NCBI RefSeq assembly: GCF_000968685.2
Contig: NZ_LAKD02000102.1
Location: 1-64,000, forward strand
DNA from: Streptomyces antioxidans
Lineage (GTDB): Bacteria > Actinomycetota > Actinomycetes > Streptomycetales > Streptomycetaceae
Direction: 5' to 3'
DNA length: 64,000 nucleotides
The notes beneath the pieces are model-generated. The model was not told the DNA's origin. It searched no databases and worked only from the letters and a program-made list of their open reading frames with translations. The position numbers and the translations under genes are program-made. Below are positions 42,212 to 51,313 of the stretch, in pieces (positions within the stretch are counted from its first letter, which is position 1; the number at the start of each line of letters is the position of its first letter).

Positions 42212-43759
42212 CTAGAGCAGCATCGGCTCCAGATGCGGCACCTCGAACCCCTCGTCGTCGAAGGGGTACAGCGGCCGTACGAGGCGCCGGTGGCCCAGCC
42301 GCAACAGATCCTGGTCGACCCCGCCGGGGGTGAGCGCGAGCCGCCAGTCCGCCGCCAGGGCGTACAGCTCGGGCTCCAGATAGCCGATCTTGACGACGAC
42401 GAGGTCATAGCCGCGCGGGTCCAGCTCGCCGAAGTCGGCCAGGGTGTGGAACGGCTTGCGGCGGCTGACCAGGATCACCGTGACGCCCCCGCGCCGCACC
42501 GCAGCGAGGTCCCCGCCGACCGGGTCGTCCCGGCGCAGGGCGACCACCTCGCCGGTCAGCTCGCAGGGCGCGGCGTGGTCCGCCGTCCCCCGGCTGATCT
42601 CGCCGCCGACGGACAGCCGGACCGTGGCGCCCGGCCCGGCGGCGAAGCACTCCGCGACCGCCGCCGGATCGGTGATCCCGGGGTGCAGGGCGGTGGCGCG
42701 CCCGGCGGCCAGGTCCTCGTTGGCCAGCAGCCGCCCGAGCATATAGGCGAGGTCCCCGGCGCCCCCGGCGGTGGGGTTGTCGCCGGAGTCGCTGATCAGG
42801 AAGGGGCGGGCGGAGGAGGCGACGGCCTCGGCGACGCACTCGTCGGCGCCGCCGGTGGGGCCGACGAAGGCGAAGTCGCGGCGCACCTCCCAGTACTCGC
42901 GGGCGAGGGAGCGGGCCTGCTCGACGGCGAGCACGGGGTCGTCGCCGGTCACCACCACGGCCGCCCGGCAGCGCGGCTCGTCGGCCCAGGCGTAGCCCAC
43001 CCAGATCGCCGCGTCCACGACACCGTCCATCGCCTCCACGGCGGCCAGCCGCCCGTACAGCGACTTGGCGGGCTCCAGACGGGTGCTGGTGCGCTCCCCG
43101 GGCAGCAGTACCGGGATATGCACCCAGGCCAGATGCGGACGGCCCCGGCCGGATGCCAGCCGCTCCACCAGCTTGCGGGCGGCGCGCTCGCGGGTCTCCC
43201 AGGCGTCCTCGTGCGGGGCCAGCCGATGGGCGGTGATCAGGTCAAGCCGCTCCGCGAAGCGCCGGGAGACATTGCCGTGGAGGTCCATGGCGGCGGAGAT
43301 CAGCGCGTCGGGCCCGATCGCCTCCCGTACGGCGTCGGTCAGATCGCCTTCGGCGTCCTCCAGGCCCACCACGCTCATCGCGCCGTGGATGTCGTACACC
43401 AGCCCGTCGAGCGGACCGGCCCGCCGCAGCCGCTCGATCAGCTCCTCCTTGATCCGGTCGTAGGTCCCGCGCTCGACCGGGCCGCCGGGCAGCGAGACGG
43501 CGTGCACCAGGGGCACCCACTCGACGCGCTCCGCGAGGTCGCCGTCGGACGCCGTCCAGGTGTAGCGGTTCAGCAGCTCGGCGCCGCGGGTGATCCGGAA
43601 GTCGTCGTACGTCGTGCGGTGCGGGCAGAAGGTGCTGGACTCGATGGACATGCCGCCGATGCCGATGCGCGGGCGACGACGGCCCGGGGGCGCCGCCGCG
43701 CCGTCCGGGGCCGGTCCTGCCGCCGGACCGTCGGCCGGGCGGGGTGCGGTGGAAGCCAT
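42212..43759 (-). CDS. M81-family metallopeptidase (MlrC-like)
   Basis: The 515-residue protein belongs to the MlrC family, named after an enzyme of microcystin breakdown. After a 30-residue Pro/Ala-rich leader it has IGIGGMSIESSTFCPHRT, then zinc-site motifs YDIHGAMSVVG and MDLHGNVSRR. The C-terminal MlrC domain includes LISDSGDNPTAGGAGDLAYML and GITDPAAV. Substrates of the family are small or modified peptides. ATG at 43759; the ribosome site is weak. It lies 155 nt downstream of the ROK regulator on the same strand and opposite a peptide importer, so it probably hydrolyses what that system brings in. No signal peptide, hence cytosolic. Confidence 0.9.
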   Translation of the reverse strand: MASTAPRPADGPAAGPAPDGAAAPPGRRRPRIGIGGMSIESSTFCPHRTTYDDFRITRGAELLNRYTWTASDGDLAERVEWVPLVHAVSLPGGPVERGTYDRIKEELIERLRRAGPLDGLVYDIHGAMSVVGLEDAEGDLTDAVREAIGPDALISAAMDLHGNVSRRFAERLDLITAHRLAPHEDAWETRERAARKLVERLASGRGRPHLAWVHIPVLLPGERTSTRLEPAKSLYGRLAAVEAMDGVVDAAIWVGYAWADEPRCRAAVVVTGDDPVLAVEQARSLAREYWEVRRDFAFVGPTGGADECVAEAVASSARPFLISDSGDNPTAGGAGDLAYMLGRLLANEDLAAGRATALHPGITDPAAVAECFAAGPGATVRLSVGGEISRGTADHAAPCELTGEVVALRRDDPVGGDLAAVRRGGVTVILVSRRKPFHTLADFGELDPRGYDLVVVKIGYLEPELYALAADWRLALTPGGVDQDLLRLGHRRLVRPLYPFDDEGFEVPHLEPMLL

Positions 43760-43914
43760 GCTGTCTCGCTTTCAGATGCGCCGGGGTGCGTCCGGATGCG
43801 TACGGGTGCGTCCGGTCGCGCCGGTCGGATGCGTCGGGGGCGTCGGGGGCGGTGTCCAGGGGTGGGCGGACCGGCCGCGCGGGCCGGTGTCGTACGGCCG
43901 GTGCGGCACGGGCG

Positions 43915-45093
43915 TCATCGGGCGGCCCGGGCCATGGGCACCGGCCTGCTGCCCGGGGCGAGTTCGCGCAGCGCCGCGTGACCCGCCCCGAGCAGCCCCG
44001 CGTCGGCGCCGCTCGTGGCCGCCGTGATCGTCAGCTCGCTCGTCGCCATCGGCAGGCACCGCTCGTACAGCATTCCGCGGACGGCGGCGACCAGCGGCTC
44101 GGCCTCGGCGAGTGCCCCCGCGAGGACCACCGCCTCCGGGTTGAAGAAGTTGACGACGACGGACAGGACGGTCCCGATGTGCCGGCCGGCCTGGCGTACC
44201 AGGGTGGTCGCGTTCGGCTCGCCGTCCGTCACCAGGCGCAGCACATCCGCCGACCCGTCGACGCCGATGCCGAGCGTGCGCAGCTCGGCGGCGATCGCGG
44301 CGCCGCTGGCGACGGTCTCCAGGCAGCCGATGTTGCCGCAGGAGCAGGGGCGTTCCGCGGCCGCGTCGACGCGCACATGGCTGATGTCGCCCGCCGAGCC
44401 GCGCGCCCCCCGGTAGAGGCGGCCGTCGCTGATCACGCCGGAGCCGATGCCGCGGCCCGCCTTGACGACGACGAGGTGGCGCAGCCCGGAGTGGGCGGCC
44501 CGGTGCTCGCCGAGGGCCATCATGTTGGCGTCGTTGTCGACGAGGACGGGCAGTCCGAGCCGCTTGGCGAGCCGGTCGCGCAGTTCGTACAGATGCCAGC
44601 CGGGCATCCGGGACGGGGCGATGACCTGGCCCGTGCCCGTGTCCACCGGGCCGGGGAAGCCGACGCCGACGGCCCGCACCGTGCGGCCCGCCGCGCACTG
44701 GCGGTCCGCGAGCTCGGCGAGCCGCCCCACCAGCGGCTCCAGGGCCCGGTCGGGACCGGCCGTCAGGTCGAAGGAGTACTCGGTCACGTCGAAGGTGGCG
44801 CCCGTGCGGCCGACCGCGCCGACGCGGGCGTGATGACTGCCGAGGTCGGCGGCGAGCGCGATGCCCCCGCTGTCCGGTATCCGCAGCAGGCGGGGCCGGC
44901 GGCCGCCGCGCGAGGCGCCCTCGCCGTATTCGGTGAGCAGTCCGGCGTCCACCAGCTCCTGCACCCGTGCGGAGACGGTGGAGGCGGCGAGCCCCAACTC
45001 CCGTACGAGATCGGCGCGGGAGGCCGCGGTGCCGCTCGCGACGAGTTCGAGGACGTGCGCGGCGGAGCCGGGCTGCTCCTCGGCGGCGGTCAT
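43915..45093 (-). CDS. ROK-family transcriptional regulator
   Basis: The 392-residue protein has an N-terminal winged helix (SRADLVRELGLAASTVSARVQELVDAGLLTEY, residues about 22-55) fused to a ROK domain. The ROK part carries ALAADLGSHHARVGAVG, the ExGH-like zinc site CSCGNIGCLETVASG, and LVDNDANMMALGEH. ROK repressors usually sense sugars or sugar phosphates, sometimes other small ligands. The sensed ligand is unknown; the neighbouring genes suggest a peptide or a glycosylated peptide. It is divergent from the Opp operon, and a 35-bp palindrome lies 37 nt upstream of its start, overlapping its own likely promoter. Confidence 0.92.
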   Translation of the reverse strand: MTAAEEQPGSAAHVLELVASGTAASRADLVRELGLAASTVSARVQELVDAGLLTEYGEGASRGGRRPRLLRIPDSGGIALAADLGSHHARVGAVGRTGATFDVTEYSFDLTAGPDRALEPLVGRLAELADRQCAAGRTVRAVGVGFPGPVDTGTGQVIAPSRMPGWHLYELRDRLAKRLGLPVLVDNDANMMALGEHRAAHSGLRHLVVVKAGRGIGSGVISDGRLYRGARGSAGDISHVRVDAAAERPCSCGNIGCLETVASGAAIAAELRTLGIGVDGSADVLRLVTDGEPNATTLVRQAGRHIGTVLSVVVNFFNPEAVVLAGALAEAEPLVAAVRGMLYERCLPMATSELTITAATSGADAGLLGAGHAALRELAPGSRPVPMARAAR

Positions 45094-45130
45094 GTGGCGC
45101 CCTTTCCGTCGGTCGGTCTTTCCTGTATCG

Positions 45131-45165
45131 CCTGGACTTTATTCGATATTCGAACGAAGTCCAGG
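45131..45165. promoter_or_regulatory. 35-bp palindrome, probable ROK operator
   Basis: CCTGGACTTTATTCGA (45131-45146), spacer TAT, TCGAACGAAGTCCAGG (45150-45165): 14 of 16 base pairs match. The core ATTCGATATTCGAA recalls the TTCG...CGAA core of known NagC/Mlc (ROK) operators. For the minus-strand ROK gene a plausible promoter is TTGCGA (complement of 45166-45171) with TATCGA (complement of 45143-45148), 17 nt apart. The palindrome would then occupy the spacer and -10, suggesting autorepression and control of the divergent operon. Confidence 0.75.
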
Positions 45166-45215
45166 TCGCAACGGGCTTTCAGTAGATAGCATTCCCGGCT
45201 TCGCGCGCCAGGCTC

Positions 45216-45245
45216 TTGACTTCTTTTCGCGACCGTCCGTACTTT
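45216..45245 (+). promoter_or_regulatory. Candidate sigma-70-type promoter of the Opp operon
   Basis: TTGACT (45216-45221) and TACTTT (45240-45245) are 18 nt apart, about 85 nt upstream of the binding-protein ATG and 50 nt downstream of the palindrome. It is the best promoter match in the divergent region. Confidence 0.45.
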
Positions 45246-45333
45246 GCTCGCTATCTTCGTTCGGCCGACGCCCCCGAACCACCCCGACGCCCTCGAACCA
45301 CCCCGACGATCCCGACGACCCCGCGGAGGCGGC

Positions 45334-47139
45334 ATGGGTCTGCGCAGTACACGAATACGCGGGCCCCTCGCGGGACTTGTCGCGGCCCTCGTCCTCGGCG
45401 GCACGGGCCTGGCCACCGGCTGTGGACCCCGGGCTGACCGGATCACCGATGTCGGCGCGACGGGCGGCACCAGGGTCGAGGGCGGCACGGCGACCATGGC
45501 GCTGCCGCCCGCGGCCACCCCCAACTGGATCTTCCCGATCGGCGCGCCCGGCTATCTGGCCACGTACAACAGCTCCATCCAGAGCCTGCTCTACCTGCCG
45601 CTCTACCAGCCCGAGCAGAAGGGCGACGAGCTCAGCCTGGACAGCCCGCGCAACCTCGCCGAGCAGCCCCGCTACAGCGACGGCAACAAGACCGTGACCG
45701 TCACGCTGAAGCAGGGCTACCGCTGGTCCGACGGAAAGCCCGTCACCACCCGCGACGTGGAATTCTGGTTCGACCTGATCAAGCACAACAAGGCGGAGTG
45801 GGGCGGCTATTCGCCGAAGCTGCTGCCGGACAACGTCAAGCGGTTCCAGACGCTCGACGACCGCACCTTCCGGCTCCGGCTCGACCGCGCGTACAACCCC
45901 GCCTGGTTCACCGCTAACCAGCTCCTCTACTTCACCCCGCTGCCCCGGCACGCCTGGAACCCGGACGACGAGGACCCCAAGAAGGTCTTCGCGCGGCTGA
46001 CCCAGCACGCCAAGAAGCTCTCGGCCTTCGCCACCGACCCGCTGTGGAAGACCGTCAACGGGCCGTGGAAGATCCGTCAGTGGGCCACCTCGGGACAGGT
46101 CGCGCTCGAACCCAACACCCGCTACTCAGGCCCGGACAGGCCCCACCTCGACCGCGTCGTCTTCAAGCCCTTCACCACCGCCGACTCCGAATTCAACGTG
46201 CTGCGCTCCGGCGGCGTCGACTACGGCTACATCCCGCCGTCGGTGATGGCCCAGTCCAAGAAGTTCCAGGAGATGGGCTATCGCGTCGACCCGTGGGAGG
46301 GCTGGGCGATCACCTATCTCGTGCTCAACTTCAACCACCCCACCGCGGGCCCGCTGCTCCGCCAGACCTATCTCCGCCAGGCCCTCCAGCTCCTCATCGA
46401 CCAGCGCGCCATCTCCAAGGTGATCTGGCACGGCAGCGCCGACCCCACCCGCGGCCCGGTCCCCGCGAGCCTGCTCGCGAAGGACCCCTATCCGTACGAC
46501 CCGGCCGCGGCGAAGCGGCTGCTGGCCGCCCACGGCTGGAAGGCGCGGGACGGCGGGACGCTGCGCTGTGTGCGGCCCGGGACCGGCGGCGACGCGTGCG
46601 GCAAGGGCATCGAGGAGGGGCAGCCGCTGAAGCTCTCGCTGCTGTCGCAGTCCGGCTCGACCGAGAGCTCCAACCAGATGCAGGAGATCAAGTCCTCGTA
46701 CGACAAGGCCGGGATCACCCTCGACGTACGGCAGCAACCGCTGAACACGGTGCTCGGCACCACCGTCCCCTGCGAACGGACCGAACCGCTGTGCAAGGCG
46801 TGGCAGTTGGGGTTCTTCGGCACGGCGGGCAGCTGGTACTTCCCGCCCGACCCCAGCGGAGAACAGCTCTTCGCCACCGGCGCCCCCTCCAACATGGGCA
46901 ACTGGTCCGATCCGCGCACCGATGAGCTGATCAAGGACACCGAGTACTCCGGCGACCCGGCCGCGATGCGCCGCTACGGCGAGTACGTCGCCCGCAAGGT
47001 CCCCGTCCTGTGGACCCCCAACCCCGCCTACCAGGTCTCCGTCATCCGCAACGACCTGCGCGGCGTCGACCAGAACCCGACCCTGAGCCTCGCCCCCCAG
47101 GACTGGTACTTCGTCAAGAAGGGGGCGGGCCGGAAGTGA
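45334..47139 (+). CDS. Peptide-binding lipoprotein of second ABC transporter (SBP family 5)
   Basis: The 601-residue precursor has a signal MGLRSTRIRGPLAGLVAALV with lipobox LATGC, placing the lipid-modified cysteine at about residue 30. The mature protein is SBP_bac_5: VTVTLKQGYRWSDGKPVTTR, FKPFTTADSEFNVLRSGGVDY, AITYLVLNFNHPTAGPLLR and YLRQALQLLIDQRAISKVI. It has two extra cysteine pairs (CVRPGTGGDAC and CERTEPLC) likely to form extracellular disulfides. ATG at 45334 has GGAGG 4 nt upstream. It is the first gene of the divergent operon and presumably binds the peptide-like substrate of the M81 enzyme. Its stop overlaps the next GTG. Confidence 0.93.
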   Translation: MGLRSTRIRGPLAGLVAALVLGGTGLATGCGPRADRITDVGATGGTRVEGGTATMALPPAATPNWIFPIGAPGYLATYNSSIQSLLYLPLYQPEQKGDELSLDSPRNLAEQPRYSDGNKTVTVTLKQGYRWSDGKPVTTRDVEFWFDLIKHNKAEWGGYSPKLLPDNVKRFQTLDDRTFRLRLDRAYNPAWFTANQLLYFTPLPRHAWNPDDEDPKKVFARLTQHAKKLSAFATDPLWKTVNGPWKIRQWATSGQVALEPNTRYSGPDRPHLDRVVFKPFTTADSEFNVLRSGGVDYGYIPPSVMAQSKKFQEMGYRVDPWEGWAITYLVLNFNHPTAGPLLRQTYLRQALQLLIDQRAISKVIWHGSADPTRGPVPASLLAKDPYPYDPAAAKRLLAAHGWKARDGGTLRCVRPGTGGDACGKGIEEGQPLKLSLLSQSGSTESSNQMQEIKSSYDKAGITLDVRQQPLNTVLGTTVPCERTEPLCKAWQLGFFGTAGSWYFPPDPSGEQLFATGAPSNMGNWSDPRTDELIKDTEYSGDPAAMRRYGEYVARKVPVLWTPNPAYQVSVIRNDLRGVDQNPTLSLAPQDWYFVKKGAGRK

Positions 47140-48086
47140 TCCGCTTTCTGATCAAGCGCACCGCGCAGGCCGCCGTCGTCCTGCTGCTCGTCTCCGTCAT
47201 CGTCTTCGTGCTGCTGCACCAGCTCCCCGGGGGCCCCGCCCGCGCCATCCTCGGCCCCAAGGCCACCCCGCAGGCGGTCGAGCACTTCAACCACCAGCAG
47301 GGCTACGACCGCTCGCTCCCCCTCCAGTACGTGCAGTACCTCGGGCGGCTGCTCACCGGCGACCTCGGCGAGTCGTACAAGCTCAACCAGACGGTCTCCT
47401 CGCTGCTGTCCGACCGGCTGCCCAAGACCCTCGTACTGACCGGGCTGGCCATCGCCCTCGCCGCCGTCCTCGCGATTCCGCTGGGCATCCTCCAGGCCGT
47501 ACGCCGGGGCAGGGCCGCGGACTACCTCCTCACCGGGCTGGCCTTCCTCGCCTACGCCACCCCCGTCTTCTTCCTCGGCCTGGTCCTGATCCTCGTCTTC
47601 AGCCAGCGGCTCCAGCTCTTCCCGGCCGAGGCGCCGCAGGCGGACACCGTCGGCGGCATCCTGGGCGACCTTCCCGGGCTGGTGCTGCCCGTGGTGACCA
47701 TGGCGCTCGGCGTCATCGCCGCCTTCAGCCGCTACATGCGCTCGGCGGTGCTGGACAACCTGGGCGAGGAATACGTCCGCACCGCGCGGGCCAAGGGCCA
47801 GTCCAGCGCGCGGATCATGGCCCGGCACGTGCTGCGCAACGCGCTCATTCCGCTCGCCACCCTCCTCGGCCTCTATCTCCCGACCCTCTTCAGCGGCGCG
47901 CTCGTCGTGGAGTCGATGTTCAACTACCCGGGGATGGGGCTGCTGTTCTGGAACGCCGCCCAGGGCTCCGACTTCCCGGTGCTGCTCGGGGTGACCCTCG
48001 TCGTCGGCGTCGCCACCGTCATCGGCTCGCTGATCACCGATATCGCGTACGCCGTCCTCGACCCCCGGATCAGGAGCGTCTCGTGA
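47136..48086 (+). CDS. Peptide ABC transporter permease (OppB/DppB type), second system
   Basis: The 316-residue protein begins MIRFLIKRTAQAAVVLLLVSV and has six predicted helices. The coupling loop is EYVRTARAKGQSSARIMARHVLRN and the C-terminus is YAVLDPRIRSVS. GTG 47136 overlaps the binding-protein stop (GTGA), and its own stop overlaps the next GTG, so four genes form a tightly coupled operon. Confidence 0.93.
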   Translation: MIRFLIKRTAQAAVVLLLVSVIVFVLLHQLPGGPARAILGPKATPQAVEHFNHQQGYDRSLPLQYVQYLGRLLTGDLGESYKLNQTVSSLLSDRLPKTLVLTGLAIALAAVLAIPLGILQAVRRGRAADYLLTGLAFLAYATPVFFLGLVLILVFSQRLQLFPAEAPQADTVGGILGDLPGLVLPVVTMALGVIAAFSRYMRSAVLDNLGEEYVRTARAKGQSSARIMARHVLRNALIPLATLLGLYLPTLFSGALVVESMFNYPGMGLLFWNAAQGSDFPVLLGVTLVVGVATVIGSLITDIAYAVLDPRIRSVS

Positions 48087-48997
48087 CCGCCACAGCCGCC
48101 GGGGCCCCCGCCGCCGACGAGACGGCCGTCCCCACCCCGAGCCTCGCCCGCCGCACCCTCGCCGTCTTCACCCGCAACAAACTGGCCCTGGCCGGGGCGG
48201 TGGTGCTGGTGGCGCTGAGCGCCTTCTGCTTCCTCGGCCCGCTGTTCCACCCCACCGACCAGGTGCACACCGATCTGGGCCAGGCCAACCTCGCGCCCGG
48301 CAGCCCCGGCCACCCGCTGGGCACCACGGACCTCGGCTACGACATGCTCGGCCGGCTGATGACCGGCGGCCGGACCTCCCTGGAAGTGGGCCTCGCGGCG
48401 GGGCTCCTCGCCACGTTCATCGGCACGGTCTACGGCTCGGTCGCGGGCTACTTCGGTGGCTGGCTGGACGCCGCCATGATGCGGATCACCGACGCCGCGC
48501 TCGCCATCCCCGCCCTCTTCCTGCTGGTCGTCGTCGCCGCGATCGTCACGCCCAGCAAACCGGTGCTGATCCTCATCATCGCCTCGGTCGCCTGGCTGTC
48601 CCCGGCCCGCCTCATCCGCGGTGAAGCCCTCGCCCTGCGCAGCAGGGACTACATCCACGCCATGCGGCTCATGGGCGGTGGCGGGGCGCGCGCCGTCTTC
48701 CGGCACATCGTGCCGAACGCGATCGGCACCGTCGTCGTCAACGCCACCTTCCAGATCGCCGACGCGATCCTCTACGTCGCGTACCTGTCGTTCCTCGGCC
48801 TGTCCATCCCGCCGCCCGCCGCCGACTGGGGCTCCATGCTCAGCGCCGGTATCACCTACACCCAGGTCGGCTACTGGTGGCTGATCTTCCCGCCGGGCAT
48901 CGCGATCGTACTCGTCGTCGCCGCCTTCAACTTCATCGGGGACGGGCTGCGGGACGCCTTCGACGTGCGGCTCCAGAAGAGCGGAGGCAACCGCTGA
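48083..48997 (+). CDS. Peptide ABC transporter permease (OppC/DppC type), second system
   Basis: The 304-residue protein has a cytosolic leader ending in LARRTLAVFTRNKLALAGAV, then six helices. The coupling loop is DYIHAMRLMGGGGARAVFRHIVPN, and the OppC-typical AYLSFLGLSIPPPAADWGSML is present. GTG 48083 overlaps the preceding stop, and the stop TGA shares one base with the ATG of the ATPase gene (TGATG). Confidence 0.93.
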   Translation: MTATAAGAPAADETAVPTPSLARRTLAVFTRNKLALAGAVVLVALSAFCFLGPLFHPTDQVHTDLGQANLAPGSPGHPLGTTDLGYDMLGRLMTGGRTSLEVGLAAGLLATFIGTVYGSVAGYFGGWLDAAMMRITDAALAIPALFLLVVVAAIVTPSKPVLILIIASVAWLSPARLIRGEALALRSRDYIHAMRLMGGGGARAVFRHIVPNAIGTVVVNATFQIADAILYVAYLSFLGLSIPPPAADWGSMLSAGITYTQVGYWWLIFPPGIAIVLVVAAFNFIGDGLRDAFDVRLQKSGGNR

Positions 48998-51168
48998 TGA
49001 CCGATCCCACCGCGTCCACCGGATCCCTCCTGCTGCGGGTCGACGACCTCCATGTCGAGATCGCGGGCCGCGACCGCACCGTGCACGCCCTCGACGGAGT
49101 CTCCCTGGACCTCGCCCCGGGCGAGGCGCTGGGCATCGTCGGCGAGTCCGGCTGCGGGAAGACCATGACCGCGCTGAGCGTGCTCGGCCTGCTGCCGGGC
49201 GGCGGCCGGATCACCGGCGGTTCCATCGACTTCGGCGGTACGGACCTGGCGACCGCGGTCGAGCCGGTGCTCCGGGGCGTTCGCGGCAACTCCATCGGCA
49301 TGGTCTTCCAGGACCCGCTCACCTCCCTCAACCCGACCATGACCATTGGCGCCCAGGTCGCGGAGCCGCTGCTGCTGCACAAGGGCCTGGGCAAGGCGGA
49401 GGCGTGGCAGCGGGCCGAGGAGATGCTGAGGCTGGTGGGCCTGCCGACCCCCGGCGAGCGGCTGAAGAACTACCCGCACCAGCTCAGCGGCGGCATGCGG
49501 CAGCGCGTCGCCATCGCCATGGCGCTGATCTGCGAGCCCCAGTTGCTGATCGCCGACGAGCCGACGACCGCGCTCGACGTCACCACCCAGGCCCAGATCC
49601 TGGAGCTCATCGACGATCTGCGGTCGCGTCTGGGCATGGCGTTGATCCTGGTCACCCACGACTTGGGGGTGATCGCCAGACGGGTGGACCGGGTGGCGGT
49701 GATGTACGCGGGCAAGACGGTGGAACGGGCGGGCGTGCGCACCCTGTTCGCGGCCCCGCGCCATCGGTATACCCAGGCGTTGTTCGCCGCGCTGCCGGAG
49801 CGGGCGGCGGACGAGTCGCAGCCGCTCGCCACGATTCCGGGCCTGCCGCCGTCCCTCGTCACGCGGCCCGCGGGGTGCCGGTTCGCGCCGCGGTGCGGCT
49901 TCGCCACCGGGGAGTGCCGGGAGACGGAGCCAGCGCTGTCCGAGGTGGTGCCGCCGCTGCCCGCCGCCTCCCGGAACGGGGACTCCGCCCCGGCCCCCGG
50001 TCCGAGGACGGCGCCGCACGGTCCGGCGACCGGGGACACGCCCGAGGGGCGGGCGGGAGCCGCCCGTCGCGGTGCCCACGCCTTCGCCTGCTTCCACCCC
50101 GTCGACCCCGCCGTCGATCCCATCGCCGAAGTCGTCCCCGCCGCCCCCGCCGCGCCCCCGTCCCGCGCCGACGAGACCCTGCTCGCGCTCACCGACGTCA
50201 CCAAGGACTACCCCCTGCACAGCAACCCCTTCGCGCTCCGCGGGCGCTCCGCGGCCGCCGTCGTGAGCGCCGTCGCCGGGGTGTCGCTGACCGTCAGGCG
50301 TGGCGAGACCTTCGGCATCGTGGGGGAGTCCGGCTGCGGCAAGTCCACGCTCGGACGGCTGGTCGTCGGCATGGAGGAGCCGACCCGAGGCACCGTCCGC
50401 TTCGCGGACCGCGACATCGCCGCGCTGGACCGGCGCGCGCTGCGCGCCCACCGGCGCGAGGTGCAGCTGATGTTCCAGGACTCGTACGCGTCCATGGACC
50501 CGCGGATGCGGGTCGGCGCGATCCTGCGGGAGCCGCTGGTCATCCAGGGCATCGGCGACCGTGCCGGGCAGAACGCGCGGATCGCCGGGCTGCTGGACGA
50601 CGTCGGGCTGCCGCGCGGCGCCGTGGACCGCTATCCGCACGAGTTCTCCGGCGGCCAGCGCCAGCGCCTCGGGCTGGCCCGCGCGCTCGCGCTGTCACCG
50701 TCGCTGGTGGTCGCCGACGAACCCGTCTCGGCCCTCGACGTCTCCGTACAGGCCCAGATCCTCAATCTGATGCGGGACCTGCAGCGCGAGAAGGGGCTGG
50801 CCTATCTGTTCATCTCGCACGACCTGGCCGTGGTGCGCCATCTCGCGGACACGGTCGGCGTGATGTATCTGGGCAAGCTGGTCGAAACGGGGCCAGCGGC
50901 GTCGGTGTTCGACGCGCCGCTGCATCCCTACACCCGCGGACTGCTGGACACCGCCGAACAGCCCGACCCGGCGGCCGAGGCCGCCGGGGCGCCGCTGGGC
51001 GGCGAGACCCCCTCGGCCGCCCACCCGCCCTCGGGCTGCCGGTTCCGTACCCGCTGTCCGGCCGCTCAGGAGATCTGCGCCCGGATCGAGCCAGCCCCCG
51101 CCGAGCCGGCCGCGCCGGGACACCGGGTGGCCTGCCACTTTCCGCTGGTCGCCGCGGCCGGACGGTGA
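48997..51168 (+). CDS. Peptide ABC transporter ATPase, OppD-OppF fusion
   Basis: The 723-residue protein contains two complete ATPase halves. Half 1 (about 5-300) has GESGCGKTMT, FQDPLTSLNPT, LSGGMRQR, LLIADEPTTALDV, VTHDLG and the cysteine motif GCRFAPRCGFATGEC. An Ala/Pro/Gly-rich linker of about 80 residues (about 320-395) follows. Half 2 has GESGCGKSTLGRL, FQDSYASMDPR, FSGGQRQR, LVVADEPVSALDV, ISHDLAVV and GCRFRTRCPAAQEIC. The first Opp operon of this window encodes the same halves as separate proteins, so this is a gene fusion giving a built-in D:F heterodimer. It ends the operon; a 14-bp terminator follows. Confidence 0.95.
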   Translation: MTDPTASTGSLLLRVDDLHVEIAGRDRTVHALDGVSLDLAPGEALGIVGESGCGKTMTALSVLGLLPGGGRITGGSIDFGGTDLATAVEPVLRGVRGNSIGMVFQDPLTSLNPTMTIGAQVAEPLLLHKGLGKAEAWQRAEEMLRLVGLPTPGERLKNYPHQLSGGMRQRVAIAMALICEPQLLIADEPTTALDVTTQAQILELIDDLRSRLGMALILVTHDLGVIARRVDRVAVMYAGKTVERAGVRTLFAAPRHRYTQALFAALPERAADESQPLATIPGLPPSLVTRPAGCRFAPRCGFATGECRETEPALSEVVPPLPAASRNGDSAPAPGPRTAPHGPATGDTPEGRAGAARRGAHAFACFHPVDPAVDPIAEVVPAAPAAPPSRADETLLALTDVTKDYPLHSNPFALRGRSAAAVVSAVAGVSLTVRRGETFGIVGESGCGKSTLGRLVVGMEEPTRGTVRFADRDIAALDRRALRAHRREVQLMFQDSYASMDPRMRVGAILREPLVIQGIGDRAGQNARIAGLLDDVGLPRGAVDRYPHEFSGGQRQRLGLARALALSPSLVVADEPVSALDVSVQAQILNLMRDLQREKGLAYLFISHDLAVVRHLADTVGVMYLGKLVETGPAASVFDAPLHPYTRGLLDTAEQPDPAAEAAGAPLGGETPSAAHPPSGCRFRTRCPAAQEICARIEPAPAEPAAPGHRVACHFPLVAAAGR

Positions 51169-51195
51169 CGGCCCGGCCACGGCCGACTACTTCGG

Positions 51196-51228
51196 CCGTC
51201 TCCGGCCGACTCCCTCGGCCGGAGACGG
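51196..51228 (+). terminator. 14-bp perfect hairpin after the second Opp operon
   Basis: CCGTCTCCGGCCGA (51196-51209) pairs with TCGGCCGGAGACGG (51215-51228) around CTCCC, 27 nt after the ATPase stop. Confidence 0.85.
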
Positions 51229-51313
51229 AGCCGGCGATCACTCCCGGATGTGGGGAAAACCACAAAGGAGACAAAGGATCTTTTCAGGCTGACACAGTGC
51301 ACTGGTCTCAACC

